64,000 bases of DNA from Bradyrhizobium sp. 1(2017) (GTDB lineage Bacteria; Pseudomonadota; Alphaproteobacteria; Rhizobiales; Xanthobacteraceae), in the NCBI RefSeq assembly GCF_011602485.2, contig NZ_CP050022.2:3554001-3618000 (forward strand), written 5' to 3'. The translations under genes and the position numbers were made by a program. The notes below the pieces were generated by a model. The model saw only the letters and a list, made by a program, of their open reading frames with translations, made no database searches and had not been told where the DNA came from. Positions 36,639-44,533 of the stretch are shown in pieces (the first letter of the stretch is position 1; every line of letters begins with the position of its first letter).

Positions 36639-37061
36639 ATGTCCGTTCAAATGGTCCTGCTGCCGGTCTTCGTGCAGGTCGCTCTCACCTTCGCGCTGTT
36701 GATCGGCATGGTGCTGGCGCGCCGCAAGACGCTGGTCTCGGGCGAGACCAAGATCCGCGACATTGCGCTGGGCGAGCCGAACTGGCCCAAGGGCGCCACA
36801 CAGATCGCCAATTGCTACCGCAACCAGTTCGAGCTGCCGGTTTTGTTCTACGTCCTGATCGCGCTGGCCTTGCCGCTGCGCCGGGCCGATCTCTTCATCG
36901 TGCTGATGTCCTGGGTGTTCGTGGTGACGCGCTTTGCCCATGCCGGCGTCTTCGTCTCCTCGAACGATCTCGGCCGGCGCTCGACGGTCTGGCTCGCCAG
37001 CGTGCTGGTGCTGCTCGCGATGTGGATCTACTTCGCGCTGAAGCTGCTCCTGCTGATCTGA
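36639..37061 (+). CDS. MAPEG-family membrane protein
   Basis: 140 residues from ATG 36639 (MSVQMVLLPVFVQVAL), with GCGGGAAAG upstream; an ATG at 36600 would add 13 residues. Four hydrophobic helices are seen, and the loop NCYRNQFELPVLFYVLIALAL contains the RNxxE/QFExPVLFY signature of MAPEG proteins (membrane-associated proteins in eicosanoid and glutathione metabolism). Bacterial members are uncharacterised or have glutathione transferase activity. It precedes the RsmB-type methyltransferase gene on the same strand by 57 bases and may share its transcript. Confidence 0.88.
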   Translation: MSVQMVLLPVFVQVALTFALLIGMVLARRKTLVSGETKIRDIALGEPNWPKGATQIANCYRNQFELPVLFYVLIALALPLRRADLFIVLMSWVFVVTRFAHAGVFVSSNDLGRRSTVWLASVLVLLAMWIYFALKLLLLI

Positions 37062-37118
37062 CGGCTTGCGGAGGCGCATCATGCGCAACACAGAAAATTC
37101 TCGTCTGAAGGCACTGAC

Positions 37119-38420
37119 ATGACGCCCGCTGCCCGGCTGTCCGCAGCCATCGAAGTGATCGACACCATTGAGAAGGACCGCGTGCCCGCGGCCAAGGCGC
37201 TGAAGGAGTGGGGCACCGCGCACCGCTTCGCCGGTTCCGGCGACCGTGCCGCCATCGCCGGCCTCGTCTGGGACGTGCTGCGCCGCTACGCCTCGAGCGC
37301 GCATCTGATGGACGCCGACACCGCGCGGGCGCGCCTGATCGGCATGCTGCGCCTCGAGCGCAACATGGACATGCCCACCATGGCCGCGCTGTGCGACGGC
37401 AGCCGGTTTGCGCCTGCGCCGCTCACGGAGGCCGAGCAGGCCGCGCTCGCCTCGCGCTCCCTCGCTGATGCCCCGGCCGCAATCGCCGGCGACTATCCCG
37501 AATGGCTCGATCCGCATCTTGCAAAGGTGTTCGGGGAGGACCGCGTCAGTGAAGCCGCGGCGATGGCGAGCCGGGCCCCGCTCGATTTGCGCGTGAACAC
37601 GCTAAAATCCAATCGGGACAAGGTGCTGCGCGCGCTTGCTCATCTTCATGCGAAACCGACGCAATGGTCCGCGACCGGCCTTCGCATCGAGCTTCCGGCC
37701 GATGCCCGCAACCCCGGCGTCCAGGCGGAGGAGGATTTCATCAAGGGCGGAATTGAAGTGCAGGATGAGGGATCGCAGCTTGCAGCCCAATTCACAGCGG
37801 CAAAACCCGGCGAGCAGGTGATCGACCTCTGCGCCGGCGCCGGCGGCAAGACGCTGGCGCTCGCCGCGCTGATGCAGGGCAAGGGCCGGCTGATCGCCAC
37901 CGACCGCGACAAGCGCCAGCTCGTGCCGATCCACGAGCGCCTGTCGCGTGCCGGCGTCCACAATGCCGATGTCCGCACGCCCAAGGGCGAGGCGGATCCG
38001 CTGGCTGATATCCGCGCCTCGGCCGACCTGGTCGTGATCGACGCGCCCTGCACGGGAACCGGGACCTGGCGCCGCAACCCCGACGCCAAATGGCGGATGC
38101 GGCCGGGCGCGCTGGAGATTCGCCTGCGCGACCAGGCCGAAGTGCTGGAGCGCGCGGTTCCCCTGGTGAAGCCGGGCGGCCGCATCGCCTACATCACCTG
38201 CTCGGTGCTGTCGGAGGAGAACGGCGAGCAGGTGAGGGCGTTCGTCGCCCGCCATCCCGAATTTGCTGTCGTGCCGCCGGAGCAGACCGCAGGCGTGCTC
38301 TGGGACAAGGCGGAAGCCTTTGGCGAGGCCGCGCTGCAGTCCGAGGAAGGGTGGCTGATGACGCCGCGGCGGACCGGGACGGACGGGTTCTTCGTCTCGG
38401 TGCTGAGGAAGACGGGCTGA
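37119..38420 (+). CDS. RsmB/NOP-family RNA cytosine-5 methyltransferase
   Basis: 433 residues. An N-terminal NusB/RsmB-like helical region precedes the methyltransferase domain with EVQDEGSQLAAQFTAAKPG, SAM motif VIDLCAGAGGKTLALAALM, the Cys in DAPCTGTGTWRRNPDAKW and the catalytic Cys in AYITCSVLSEENGEQV. The PCTG/TCS pair is the two-cysteine arrangement of m5C RNA methyltransferases, which modify 16S rRNA C967 (RsmB) or a similar site. Between guaB and guaA this gene is common in Bradyrhizobium-type gene orders. Two hairpin elements follow its stop before cspA. Confidence 0.93.
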   Translation: MTPAARLSAAIEVIDTIEKDRVPAAKALKEWGTAHRFAGSGDRAAIAGLVWDVLRRYASSAHLMDADTARARLIGMLRLERNMDMPTMAALCDGSRFAPAPLTEAEQAALASRSLADAPAAIAGDYPEWLDPHLAKVFGEDRVSEAAAMASRAPLDLRVNTLKSNRDKVLRALAHLHAKPTQWSATGLRIELPADARNPGVQAEEDFIKGGIEVQDEGSQLAAQFTAAKPGEQVIDLCAGAGGKTLALAALMQGKGRLIATDRDKRQLVPIHERLSRAGVHNADVRTPKGEADPLADIRASADLVVIDAPCTGTGTWRRNPDAKWRMRPGALEIRLRDQAEVLERAVPLVKPGGRIAYITCSVLSEENGEQVRAFVARHPEFAVVPPEQTAGVLWDKAEAFGEAALQSEEGWLMTPRRTGTDGFFVSVLRKTG

Positions 38421-38428
38421 ATTCAGCT

Positions 38429-38469
38429 CGTCATTCCGGGCTCGCCCTGCGGGCGCCCCCGGAATGACG
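38429..38469. repeat. CGTCATTCCGGG repeat, short form
   Basis: 41 bases, CGTCATTCCGGGCTCGCC and GGCGCCCCCGGAATGACG as inverted ends, the same family as the element at 31367-31473 with the interior removed. It directly follows the RsmB-type stop and can fold into a hairpin. Confidence 0.65.
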
Positions 38470-38485
38470 GTGTCCCAAAACAATA

Positions 38486-38520
38486 GCCCCGCGAACCGAA
38501 TCCGGTCGCGGGGCCTTTGT
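38486..38520 (+). terminator. Rho-independent terminator after the RsmB-type gene
   Basis: GCCCCGCGAACCG pairs with CGGTCGCGGGGC (one bulged A) and is followed by CTTTGTT on the plus strand. It is the best intrinsic terminator of this neighbourhood and would end the MAPEG-RsmB transcript. Confidence 0.7.
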
Positions 38521-38525
38521 TGGTA

Positions 38526-38561
38526 GGCGCTTCTGCCGGTACGTCCGTGGTCAGAAGCGCC
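38526..38561 (-). terminator. Hairpin downstream of cspA
   Basis: GGCGCTTCTG (38526-38535) pairs perfectly with CAGAAGCGCC (38552-38561) around a 16-base loop, 11 bases beyond the cspA stop in the minus direction. No T-tract follows in that direction, so it may act with the adjacent hairpin or stabilise the mRNA end. Confidence 0.5.
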
Positions 38562-38572
38562 GTGCGCGGGCG

Positions 38573-38782
38573 TTAGCCGACGCGGAGATTGTCCGCCGAG
38601 GACTTGCCGCTGCGACGATCGGCGACGATGTCGAACGAGACCTTCTGACCCTCATTGAGGGAAGAGAGGCCAGCGCGCTCGACGGCGCTGATGTGCACGA
38701 ACACGTCCTTCTGGCCGTCGTCCGGCTGGATGAAACCATAACCCTTTTGGGTGTTGAACCACTTCACGGTGCCCATAGCCAT
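38573..38782 (-). CDS. cspA: CspA-family cold-shock protein
   Basis: 69 residues, a single cold-shock domain. [20 protein letters not shown] carries RNP1 (KGYGFIQP) and [10 protein letters not shown] is RNP2. The protein binds single-stranded RNA/DNA as an RNA chaperone or transcription antiterminator. A well-formed promoter at 38947-38975 lies about 160 bases upstream of the start, so the mRNA has a long 5' leader as in E. coli cspA, and AAAGGAA precedes the ATG. Hairpins follow the stop. Alphaproteobacteria carry several csp paralogues, so the exact symbol is approximate. Confidence 0.95.
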   Translation of the reverse strand: MAMGTVKWFNTQKGYGFIQPDDGQKDVFVHISAVERAGLSSLNEGQKVSFDIVADRRSGKSSADNLRVG

Positions 38783-38946
38783 GGGAAATTCCTTTAGTTA
38801 GTTAGAGAGGTACGCACGCAGACCGGTACGCAGCATTGCGCCCATAGTCCTGATGAGTCGATGTTTGGAGAATTCATCTGAAGCGTGCGCGCCCGTCAGC
38901 AACGAAGCGAAGCGGCCCAGTCGTTCGGCCAAGTATCGATGATCAC

Positions 38947-38975
38947 AATATAGCGAGGATTTGGGGCCACTTCAA
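38947..38975 (-). promoter_or_regulatory. Sigma-70-type promoter for cspA
   Basis: Reading leftward: TTGAAG (38975-38970), a 17-base spacer, TATATT (38952-38947). The predicted transcript starts near 38940, giving a leader of roughly 155-160 nucleotides before the cspA start at 38782, a length typical of cold-regulated csp mRNAs. Confidence 0.65.
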
Positions 38976-39045
38976 GGCACCACCCGTGGCTCGGCATCTC
39001 CCGCGACTTTGCTATTTTGCGGTGCAAATTAACCGCTCGCGCGTC

Positions 39046-39378
39046 TCAGTCGACGATGAAGAGCGTCGCGCCGACGGCCGTCGAGGACCGATGGGCGGCG
39101 TCGCCGAAATCCGAAACCTGGTAGCTCATCCCCGCCGTCAGCTTGAATTTGCGCCCGTCGCGCAGCTCGCTGTCGAGCTCGCCCTTGAGCACGTAGAGCA
39201 CGTGGCCGCGATCACACCAATGATCGGCGCGATAACCCGGCGAATACTCCACCATCCGGACCCGGAGATCGCCGATCTCGAGCGTGCGCCATTTGGCCTC
39301 GCCGGCCTCGCCGGGATGCGTGGTCGGCTCGACCTTGCTCCAGTCGGTGACGGTGAAGGGTGAGGTGGGGATTTGCAT
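39046..39378 (-). CDS. DHCW-motif cupin-fold protein
   Basis: 110 residues with a single cupin barrel. YRADHWCDRGHVLYVLKGEL supplies the first cupin motif with the DHW-C signature that gives this small family its name, and AGMSYQVSDFGDAAHRS the second motif. Conserved His/Asp/Cys residues could bind a metal ion. Function is unknown. It is a short stand-alone gene between cspA and an MFS transporter gene; the gap of about 260 bases toward cspA is accounted for by the cspA promoter and leader. Confidence 0.85.
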   Translation of the reverse strand: MQIPTSPFTVTDWSKVEPTTHPGEAGEAKWRTLEIGDLRVRMVEYSPGYRADHWCDRGHVLYVLKGELDSELRDGRKFKLTAGMSYQVSDFGDAAHRSSTAVGATLFIVD

Positions 39379-39442
39379 GGGGAGGAATCTGGCTCGATGC
39401 GGCGCACGCTTTTAGCCTATTCCGATCTCCGGGTCGTGCACT

Positions 39443-40699
39443 TTACCTGGGCGGCGAGGCCGTCAGAGCGCAGCCGGCCGCCTGCTGCATCCTGCTCGCA
39501 TTGATGACCCAGACCAGGAGTGCAGCGGCGCTGATTCCGGAACCCAGCATGCAGACGCCGCTCCAGCCCGCCACCGCGTAGACCATGGTCGCCGCGATTC
39601 CGCCGGCTGCGCTGCCGATCGAATAGAAGACCATGTAGCCTCCGACCAGCCTGCTCGCTGCGTCGGGACGCGCGGCGACGATCAGGCTCTGGCTGGTGAC
39701 GTGCACGGCCTGCAACCCGAGATCGAGCATGATCACGCCCGCAACGACGAACCAGAGCGAGGCATGCAGGGAGGCGATCGCGGCCCAGGCGACGAGCATC
39801 AACATGAGCGACAGTCCGGTGGTGCGTTGCGCCCATCCAAGATCGGCGAGCCGGCCGGCGTTGCGCGCGCCGAGCGCTCCGGCGAAGCCGGCGATGCCGA
39901 GCAGTCCAATCGTCGTATGCGACAGCGAAAAAGGGGGCGCCGAGAGCGGCAGGACGATCGACGTCCAGAACACGTTGAGATCGGCGAAGATCAGGAACGC
40001 AAACAAGGCCCGCTCGCGCAGGATCGGTTCCTGGGCGAACAACACCGCCGTCGAGCGCAGCAGCGACCGATACGAGGAGCCGGCCATTGTCGCGTGCGGG
40101 CCGCGAGGGAGGACGCACCACAGCAAAACCGCCATGGCGAGCATGAGGCCGGCCGAAACGAGGTAGACCGTGCGCCATCCGCCGATATCGGCAAGTGCGC
40201 CCGAGGCGAAGCGCGCCAGCAGGATTCCCCCGACAACGCCGCTCGTCACCGTCCCGATGGCGCGGCCCCGGCCTTCCGGTGCTGCGAGCGTTGCGGCAAA
40301 GGCGACGAGAATTTGAACGACAACGGCAAGCACGCCGACCAGTGCCAGTCCCGCGAGCAGCACCGCGGCGTGCGATGCGGTGCCGACGACCACCAGTCCG
40401 ATCGCCGTCAATGCAATCTGGCCCGTGATCAGGCGCCGGCGATCCCAGAGGTCGCCCAGCGGCACGATCAGGATCAGGCCGAACGCGTAGCCGATCTGCG
40501 TGAAGGTCACGACCATGCCGATCGCTGCGGGAGCGATGCCGAAGTCCCTGGCCATCGCGTCGAGCAATGGCTGGGCGAAATAGATGTTCGCAACGCTGAG
40601 GCCGCAAGCCGTCGCCAGCAGGAGCGCCATGGCGGAGGAAAGCCCGGGCCCGGCCGTCCCGGCCTTGTGCATCGGGTTGGCGCGTTCGCTGCTGGTCAT
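39443..40699 (-). CDS. MFS transporter (HxlR-linked, drug-resistance type)
   Basis: 418 residues with about 12 helices. Motif A is FGLILIVPLGDLWDRRRL after helix 2 and the N-terminus reads MALLLATACGLSVANIYFAQPLL, characteristic of the YfcJ/NepI-like branch of drug:proton antiporters. GGAG precedes the ATG at 40699. It is divergent from an HxlR regulator with 92 bases between starts; that gap contains two related palindromes, so expression is probably controlled by the HxlR protein. Export of a toxic organic compound is the likely role; the substrate is unknown. Confidence 0.9.
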   Translation of the reverse strand: MTSSERANPMHKAGTAGPGLSSAMALLLATACGLSVANIYFAQPLLDAMARDFGIAPAAIGMVVTFTQIGYAFGLILIVPLGDLWDRRRLITGQIALTAIGLVVVGTASHAAVLLAGLALVGVLAVVVQILVAFAATLAAPEGRGRAIGTVTSGVVGGILLARFASGALADIGGWRTVYLVSAGLMLAMAVLLWCVLPRGPHATMAGSSYRSLLRSTAVLFAQEPILRERALFAFLIFADLNVFWTSIVLPLSAPPFSLSHTTIGLLGIAGFAGALGARNAGRLADLGWAQRTTGLSLMLMLVAWAAIASLHASLWFVVAGVIMLDLGLQAVHVTSQSLIVAARPDAASRLVGGYMVFYSIGSAAGGIAATMVYAVAGWSGVCMLGSGISAAALLVWVINASRMQQAAGCALTASPPR

Positions 40700-40720
40700 C
40701 TCTCGTCTCCGGCTCTTATT

Positions 40721-40739
40721 TGGTACTATAATAGGACCA
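40721..40739. promoter_or_regulatory. Palindrome 1 in MFS/hxlR divergent promoter
   Basis: TGGTACTATAATAGGACCA is an inverted repeat (TGGTACTAT against TGGTCCTAT on the opposite strand, one mismatch). It overlaps a TATAAT-like hexamer and lies 22 bases from the MFS start. It shares the half-site TGGT(C)YTA with palindrome 2. Confidence 0.5.
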
Positions 40740-40757
40740 GTTGCGCGTGCGGCTGTC

Positions 40758-40777
40758 TAGTCTTATTTTAAGACCAA
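40758..40777. promoter_or_regulatory. Palindrome 2 in MFS/hxlR divergent promoter
   Basis: GTCTTA-TTT-TAAGAC (40760-40774) is a perfect inverted repeat followed by CA, giving TAAGACCA like the half-site of palindrome 1. It lies about 18 bases before the hxlR start, where a bound dimer would block the regulator's own expression. Confidence 0.55.
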
Positions 40778-40791
40778 ATGGGAGGGAGACT

Positions 40792-41244
40792 TTGAAGCGA
40801 ACGGGTTTTGCCAAGGCCGAATGCCCAGTGGCGCGTGCGCTGGATGCTATCGGGGACTGGTGGTCGCTCCTGATCGTGCGCGATGCCTTCGACGGGCTGC
40901 GTCGATTCGGCGATTTCCAGAAGAACCTCGGCATTGCCAAGGGCATGCTCAGCACGCGCCTGCAGAAACTGGTCGAGCTCGACGTGCTCGAGCTGGTTCC
41001 GGCATCCGACGGCAGCGCGTATCGGGAATATGCGCTGACGAGGCGGGGACGCGACCTGTTTCCCGTCATCGTCGGTCTGCGCCAATGGGGCGAGGCGCAT
41101 CTTTACGCGCGTGGCGAGGCGCATTCCGACCTGGTGGACCAGGCCGGCCAGCCGGTCGGGCCGCTGGTGCTGCCGTCGCGAACCGGCCAGCCGCTGACCT
41201 GGTCGGACACGAAGGTGCGAAAGGCCAGTGCGCGCAAGCGCTGA
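40792..41244 (+). CDS. HxlR-family transcriptional regulator
   Basis: 150 residues from the TTG at 40792, chosen because GGAGGGAG lies 5 bases upstream and the product then begins KRTGFAKAECPVARALDAIG, the standard HxlR N-terminus with the redox-capable Cys. The winged helix is seen in GDWWSLLIVRDAFDGLRRFG, FQKNLGIAKGMLSTRLQKLV and YALTRRGRDLFPVIVGLRQW. HxlR proteins are small dimeric activators or repressors that often sense aldehydes or reactive electrophiles. Divergent orientation and shared palindromes make the MFS transporter the likely target. Confidence 0.92.
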   Translation: MKRTGFAKAECPVARALDAIGDWWSLLIVRDAFDGLRRFGDFQKNLGIAKGMLSTRLQKLVELDVLELVPASDGSAYREYALTRRGRDLFPVIVGLRQWGEAHLYARGEAHSDLVDQAGQPVGPLVLPSRTGQPLTWSDTKVRKASARKR

Positions 41245-41262
41245 TGTCGCGACGCCGGCGAA

Positions 41263-41634
41263 TTAATGAGGCAAATGGTTCGCCGATCCCTGCACGATCT
41301 TACCAGCCGCATTCAGCCGCAGATACTCGCAGATCTTTTTGCCCCGCTCGTTTTCGTAGAACACCACGACGCTATCCGGGCTGACGAACAGTTCGATCAG
41401 CGAGAAATGCAGCTTCGGCAGCAGCCCCAACGCCTTGCCCCAGTAAGCACGCAAGGCGGCCTTGCCGCGCAGGGTGCCGCTGGCATCGAATCCCAGCGCC
41501 GGGATGCGGTCCGAGGTCATCACGGCCGCCTCTTCATAGAGTGCGAGCACACGGTCGAGGTCGCGCCCATTCCAGGCCTCGATCCAGGTGCGGCCGAGCG
41601 CGGCGAGCGTCGATGGCGGGTGGTGCAGTGACAT
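41263..41634 (-). CDS. SnoaL/NTF2-like protein
   Basis: 123 residues from the ATG at 41634 (MSLHHPPSTLAALG), preceded by AGGGAGA. The pattern WIEAWNGRDLDRVLALYEEAAVMTSD, then SGTLRGKAALRAYW and FYENERGKKICEYLRLNAAGKI, is that of nuclear-transport-factor-2-like small proteins (SnoaL-like), a cone-shaped fold used by polyketide cyclases, isomerases and many unassigned proteins. No catalytic residues can be assigned. It is convergent with the HxlR gene and divergent from guaA; a TAGGT-N11-ACCTA repeat (41676-41696) lies in the gap to guaA. Confidence 0.8.
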   Translation of the reverse strand: MSLHHPPSTLAALGRTWIEAWNGRDLDRVLALYEEAAVMTSDRIPALGFDASGTLRGKAALRAYWGKALGLLPKLHFSLIELFVSPDSVVVFYENERGKKICEYLRLNAAGKIVQGSANHLPH

Positions 41635-41782
41635 GGCGTTCTCCCTGATCGGCTCTGTTTCAACTGAGCCCAAATTAGGTCAATAATACTTACCTATGTG
41701 CCGCCTGTCCATGCCCAAAGAAGCATGTGGGCGCCCGGCCCCCGCGGTTGCGGGCAGTCGCTCCGTCGCGTATCTGCTGGCC

Positions 41783-43381
41783 ATGACAGCAGCACAGAAC
41801 GACCGCTCCGCGTCGACGCCCTCGGTGGCCTCGGCGCACGACAAGATTCTCATCGTCGACTTCGGCAGCCAGGTGACGCAGCTGATCGCGCGCCGCGTGC
41901 GCGAGGACGGCGTCTATTGCGAGATCGTCCCCTTCAACAAGGCCGAAGAGGCTTTCAAGGAGATGAAGCCGAAAGCGGTGATTCTCTCCGGCGGCCCCGA
42001 GTCCGTGCATGAGGCCGGCTCGCCCCGCGCCCCGCAGCTGATCTTCGCCTCCGGCGTGCCCGTGATGGGCATCTGCTACGGCCAGATGACCATGGCGGCG
42101 CAGCTCGGCGGCGAAGTCGAGGGCGGCCATCACCGCGAGTTTGGCCGCGCCGATGTCGAGGTCAAGGCAGCGAGCAAGCTGTTCGAGGACGTCTGGTCGT
42201 CAGGCAGCAAGAACCAGGTCTGGATGAGCCATGGCGATCGCATCACCAAGATGCCACCGGGCTTCTCCGTCGCCGGCACCTCGCCGAACGCGCCGTTCGC
42301 GATCATCCAGGACGAGACGCGCAAATATTACGGCCTGATGTTCCACCCCGAAGTGGTGCATACGCCCGACGGCGCCAAGCTCATCCGCAACTTCGTCCGC
42401 AAGATCGCAGGCCTCACCGGCGACTGGACCATGCGTGCCTTCCGCGAGGAGGAGATCGCAAAGATCCGCCAGCAGGTCGGCAAGGGCAAGGTGATCTGCG
42501 GCCTCTCCGGCGGCGTCGATTCAGCTGTTGCCGCCGTGCTGATCCACGAAGCCATCGGCGACCAGCTCACCTGCGTCTTCGTCGATCACGGCTTGCTCCG
42601 CCTCGACGAAGCCAAGACCGTCGTCGACCTGTTCCGCCACCATTACAACATCCCGCTCGTCCACGTGGACGCATCGAAGCAATTCCTCGGCGAGCTCGAA
42701 GGCGTCACCGACCCGGAAGTGAAGCGCAAGACCATCGGCCGCCTCTTCATCGAGGTGTTCGAGCAGGAGGCGAAGAAGATCGGCGGCGCCGATTTCCTCG
42801 CGCAAGGAACGCTCTACCCTGATGTGATCGAGAGCGTCTCCTTCACCGGCGGCCCCTCGGTGACGATCAAGTCGCACCACAATGTCGGCGGACTTCCCGA
42901 GCGCATGAACATGAAGCTCGTCGAGCCCCTGCGCGAGCTGTTCAAGGACGAGGTGCGCAAGCTCGGGCGCGAGCTCGGCCTGCCCGAAATCTTCGTCGGC
43001 CGCCATCCGTTCCCGGGCCCGGGCCTCGCAATCCGCTGCCCCGGCGACATCACCCGCGACAAGCTCGACATCCTCAGGAAAGCCGACGCCGTCTACATCG
43101 ACCAGATCCGCAAGCACGGCCTCTACGACGAGATCTGGCAGGCCTTTGCGGTGCTGCTCCCGGTGAAGACCGTCGGCGTCATGGGCGACGGCCGCACCTA
43201 TGACTACGTCGTGGGCTTACGCGCCGTCACCTCCACCGACGGCATGACCGCGGACTTCTACCAGTTCGACATGAAGTTCCTGGGCGAGACCGCCACGCGC
43301 ATCATCAACGAGGTGAAGGGCGTGAACCGGGTGGTGTACGACGTGACGAGCAAGCCGCCTGGGACGATTGAGTGGGAGTGA
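41783..43381 (+). CDS. guaA: GMP synthase (glutamine-hydrolysing)
   Basis: 532 residues from the ATG at 41783. The glutamine amidotransferase domain contains [10 protein letters not shown], the catalytic Cys in [10 protein letters not shown], and [10 protein letters not shown]; the ATP-pyrophosphatase P-loop is [16 protein letters not shown] and the dimerisation domain ends KPPGTIEWE, the universal GuaA C-terminus. It converts XMP to GMP using glutamine and ATP, after GuaB. A longer in-frame opening from 41696 is possible but unconserved. The 3' end of guaA is a known integration hotspot in several bacteria, and a lower-GC HNH gene follows directly. Confidence 0.97.
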   Translation: MTAAQNDRSASTPSVASAHDKILIVDFGSQVTQLIARRVREDGVYCEIVPFNKAEEAFKEMKPKAVILSGGPESVHEAGSPRAPQLIFASGVPVMGICYGQMTMAAQLGGEVEGGHHREFGRADVEVKAASKLFEDVWSSGSKNQVWMSHGDRITKMPPGFSVAGTSPNAPFAIIQDETRKYYGLMFHPEVVHTPDGAKLIRNFVRKIAGLTGDWTMRAFREEEIAKIRQQVGKGKVICGLSGGVDSAVAAVLIHEAIGDQLTCVFVDHGLLRLDEAKTVVDLFRHHYNIPLVHVDASKQFLGELEGVTDPEVKRKTIGRLFIEVFEQEAKKIGGADFLAQGTLYPDVIESVSFTGGPSVTIKSHHNVGGLPERMNMKLVEPLRELFKDEVRKLGRELGLPEIFVGRHPFPGPGLAIRCPGDITRDKLDILRKADAVYIDQIRKHGLYDEIWQAFAVLLPVKTVGVMGDGRTYDYVVGLRAVTSTDGMTADFYQFDMKFLGETATRIINEVKGVNRVVYDVTSKPPGTIEWE

Positions 43382-43434
43382 GGAGGATGCCTATTCGATC
43401 TGTCGCGCTCCGACGAGGCTGCGCCGCGTAGATC

Positions 43435-44337
43435 ATGGGATTTGGGGTATTCATTCATCGATCGGACTCGATCTACGATGACAGCCCGGCTGAACGATAT
43501 CAGTTTCCCGGTCAGTATCTGCGTCGCGTCGAAGCCTGTATCGGCGATTGGATCATCTATTACGAACCGAGCAAGGTAGCCGAGACGCGCGGCTATTTTG
43601 CGATTGCGCGGGTTCAGCGGGTTATTCCTGACCCAGCAGCTTCGGGGATGTATCTCGCTCTAATCGAGCCCGGAAGCTATCTGGATTTTGCCAATCCGGT
43701 CGCTTTCAACGGGCCGACAGGTCCCGTGGAGCGGGGCGTCCTGAATGAGCAGGGGCGAATTTCGGGACGCGCTCAGTCGGCAGTCCGTCCAATTTCGCCC
43801 GACGATTTCAATAGAATATTCGAGCTCGGTTTTGCGGAAGGTGCTCCATTGCTGCCCCGAGTTGATGCCGATGTTCGGCTATCTCAATTCGAAGAGAGAG
43901 AGCAGGCGCCGTTCATCTTTGAGCAGCAGCGCGATCGCGTCAGCCTTACAGTATCGCGAGTTCTGCGCGATCGCGTTTTTCGTCGGATTGTATTGCGCGC
44001 CTACGACGAGCGTTGCGTCATTACTGGGCTAAAGCTCATTAATGGAATGGGACGCGCAGAGGTCGCGGCGGCGCATATTCGCCCGGTAGAGGCAAACGGG
44101 CCGGACATCGTAAGCAACGGGATCGCACTATCCGGCACCGCTCATTGGATGTTCGATCGTGGTTTGATTAGTTTGGCGGATGATCTGGAAATATTGATCT
44201 CGCGTCAGACAAACGATCTGGAAGGAGTTCGATCGGTCATCAACAAGACTGGTCGTGCGCTTGAGCCAAGAAGACCGTCGGATCGGCCGCATCCACATTT
44301 CCTGCAGTGGCACCGCGAACATTGCTTCAAGCAATAG
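43435..44337 (+). CDS. HNH endonuclease with PUA-like N-terminal domain
   Basis: 300 residues. The C-terminal HNH_2-type nuclease has the spaced motif RAYDERCVITGLKL, VAAAHIRPVEANG (first His), VSNGIALSGTAHWMFDRG (Asn and last His). The N-terminal 120 residues (FGVFIHRSDSIYDD, GDWIIYYEPSK, RGYFAIARVQRVIPD, MYLALIEPGSYLDF) form alternating strands like PUA/EVE-type domains, which in other nucleases read modified bases. The function suggested is a modification-dependent restriction endonuclease, by inference. Base composition is visibly poorer in G+C than guaA and the genes beyond, and it lies 53 bases after guaA, consistent with acquisition by transfer. Confidence 0.82.
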   Translation: MGFGVFIHRSDSIYDDSPAERYQFPGQYLRRVEACIGDWIIYYEPSKVAETRGYFAIARVQRVIPDPAASGMYLALIEPGSYLDFANPVAFNGPTGPVERGVLNEQGRISGRAQSAVRPISPDDFNRIFELGFAEGAPLLPRVDADVRLSQFEEREQAPFIFEQQRDRVSLTVSRVLRDRVFRRIVLRAYDERCVITGLKLINGMGRAEVAAAHIRPVEANGPDIVSNGIALSGTAHWMFDRGLISLADDLEILISRQTNDLEGVRSVINKTGRALEPRRPSDRPHPHFLQWHREHCFKQ

Positions 44338-44367
44338 CGAGCTCCGAGAGTCACGCGCTTCAGCCCG

Positions 44368-44519
44368 GCACAAGTGCTTGATGTGGACCGCGCTCTTGCA
44401 CGCTACGACCTCAGCTACACCGACGGCATCGCGGTGCTGCATCGGGGCAAGCTGATCTATGAGCGCTACTTTGGCGCGTTGAAGCCGCACAAGCCGCGTA
44501 TCTCGATGTCGGTGACGCC
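44368..44519 (+). pseudogene. Duplicated fragment of a serine hydrolase gene
   Basis: Bases 44415-44517 match 45469-45571 inside the downstream serine hydrolase with, by my count, 6 mismatches in 103 bases. The fragment encodes YTDGIAVLHRGKLIYERYFG and then KPHKPRISMSV, including the serine nucleophile region up to SVT but not the lysine of SxxK. It lacks a start and its frame runs into the oppositely oriented YdeI-like gene. It is a remnant of a paralogous gene or a partial duplication, stranded at the edge of the guaA insertion region. Confidence 0.75.
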
Positions 44520-44533
44520 CTACGGTCTTCGAT

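Noticed and set aside
41696..41782. 29-residue N-terminal extension of GuaA
   Set aside because: Residues before MTAAQND do not match the family, and the shorter start fits normal GuaA length.
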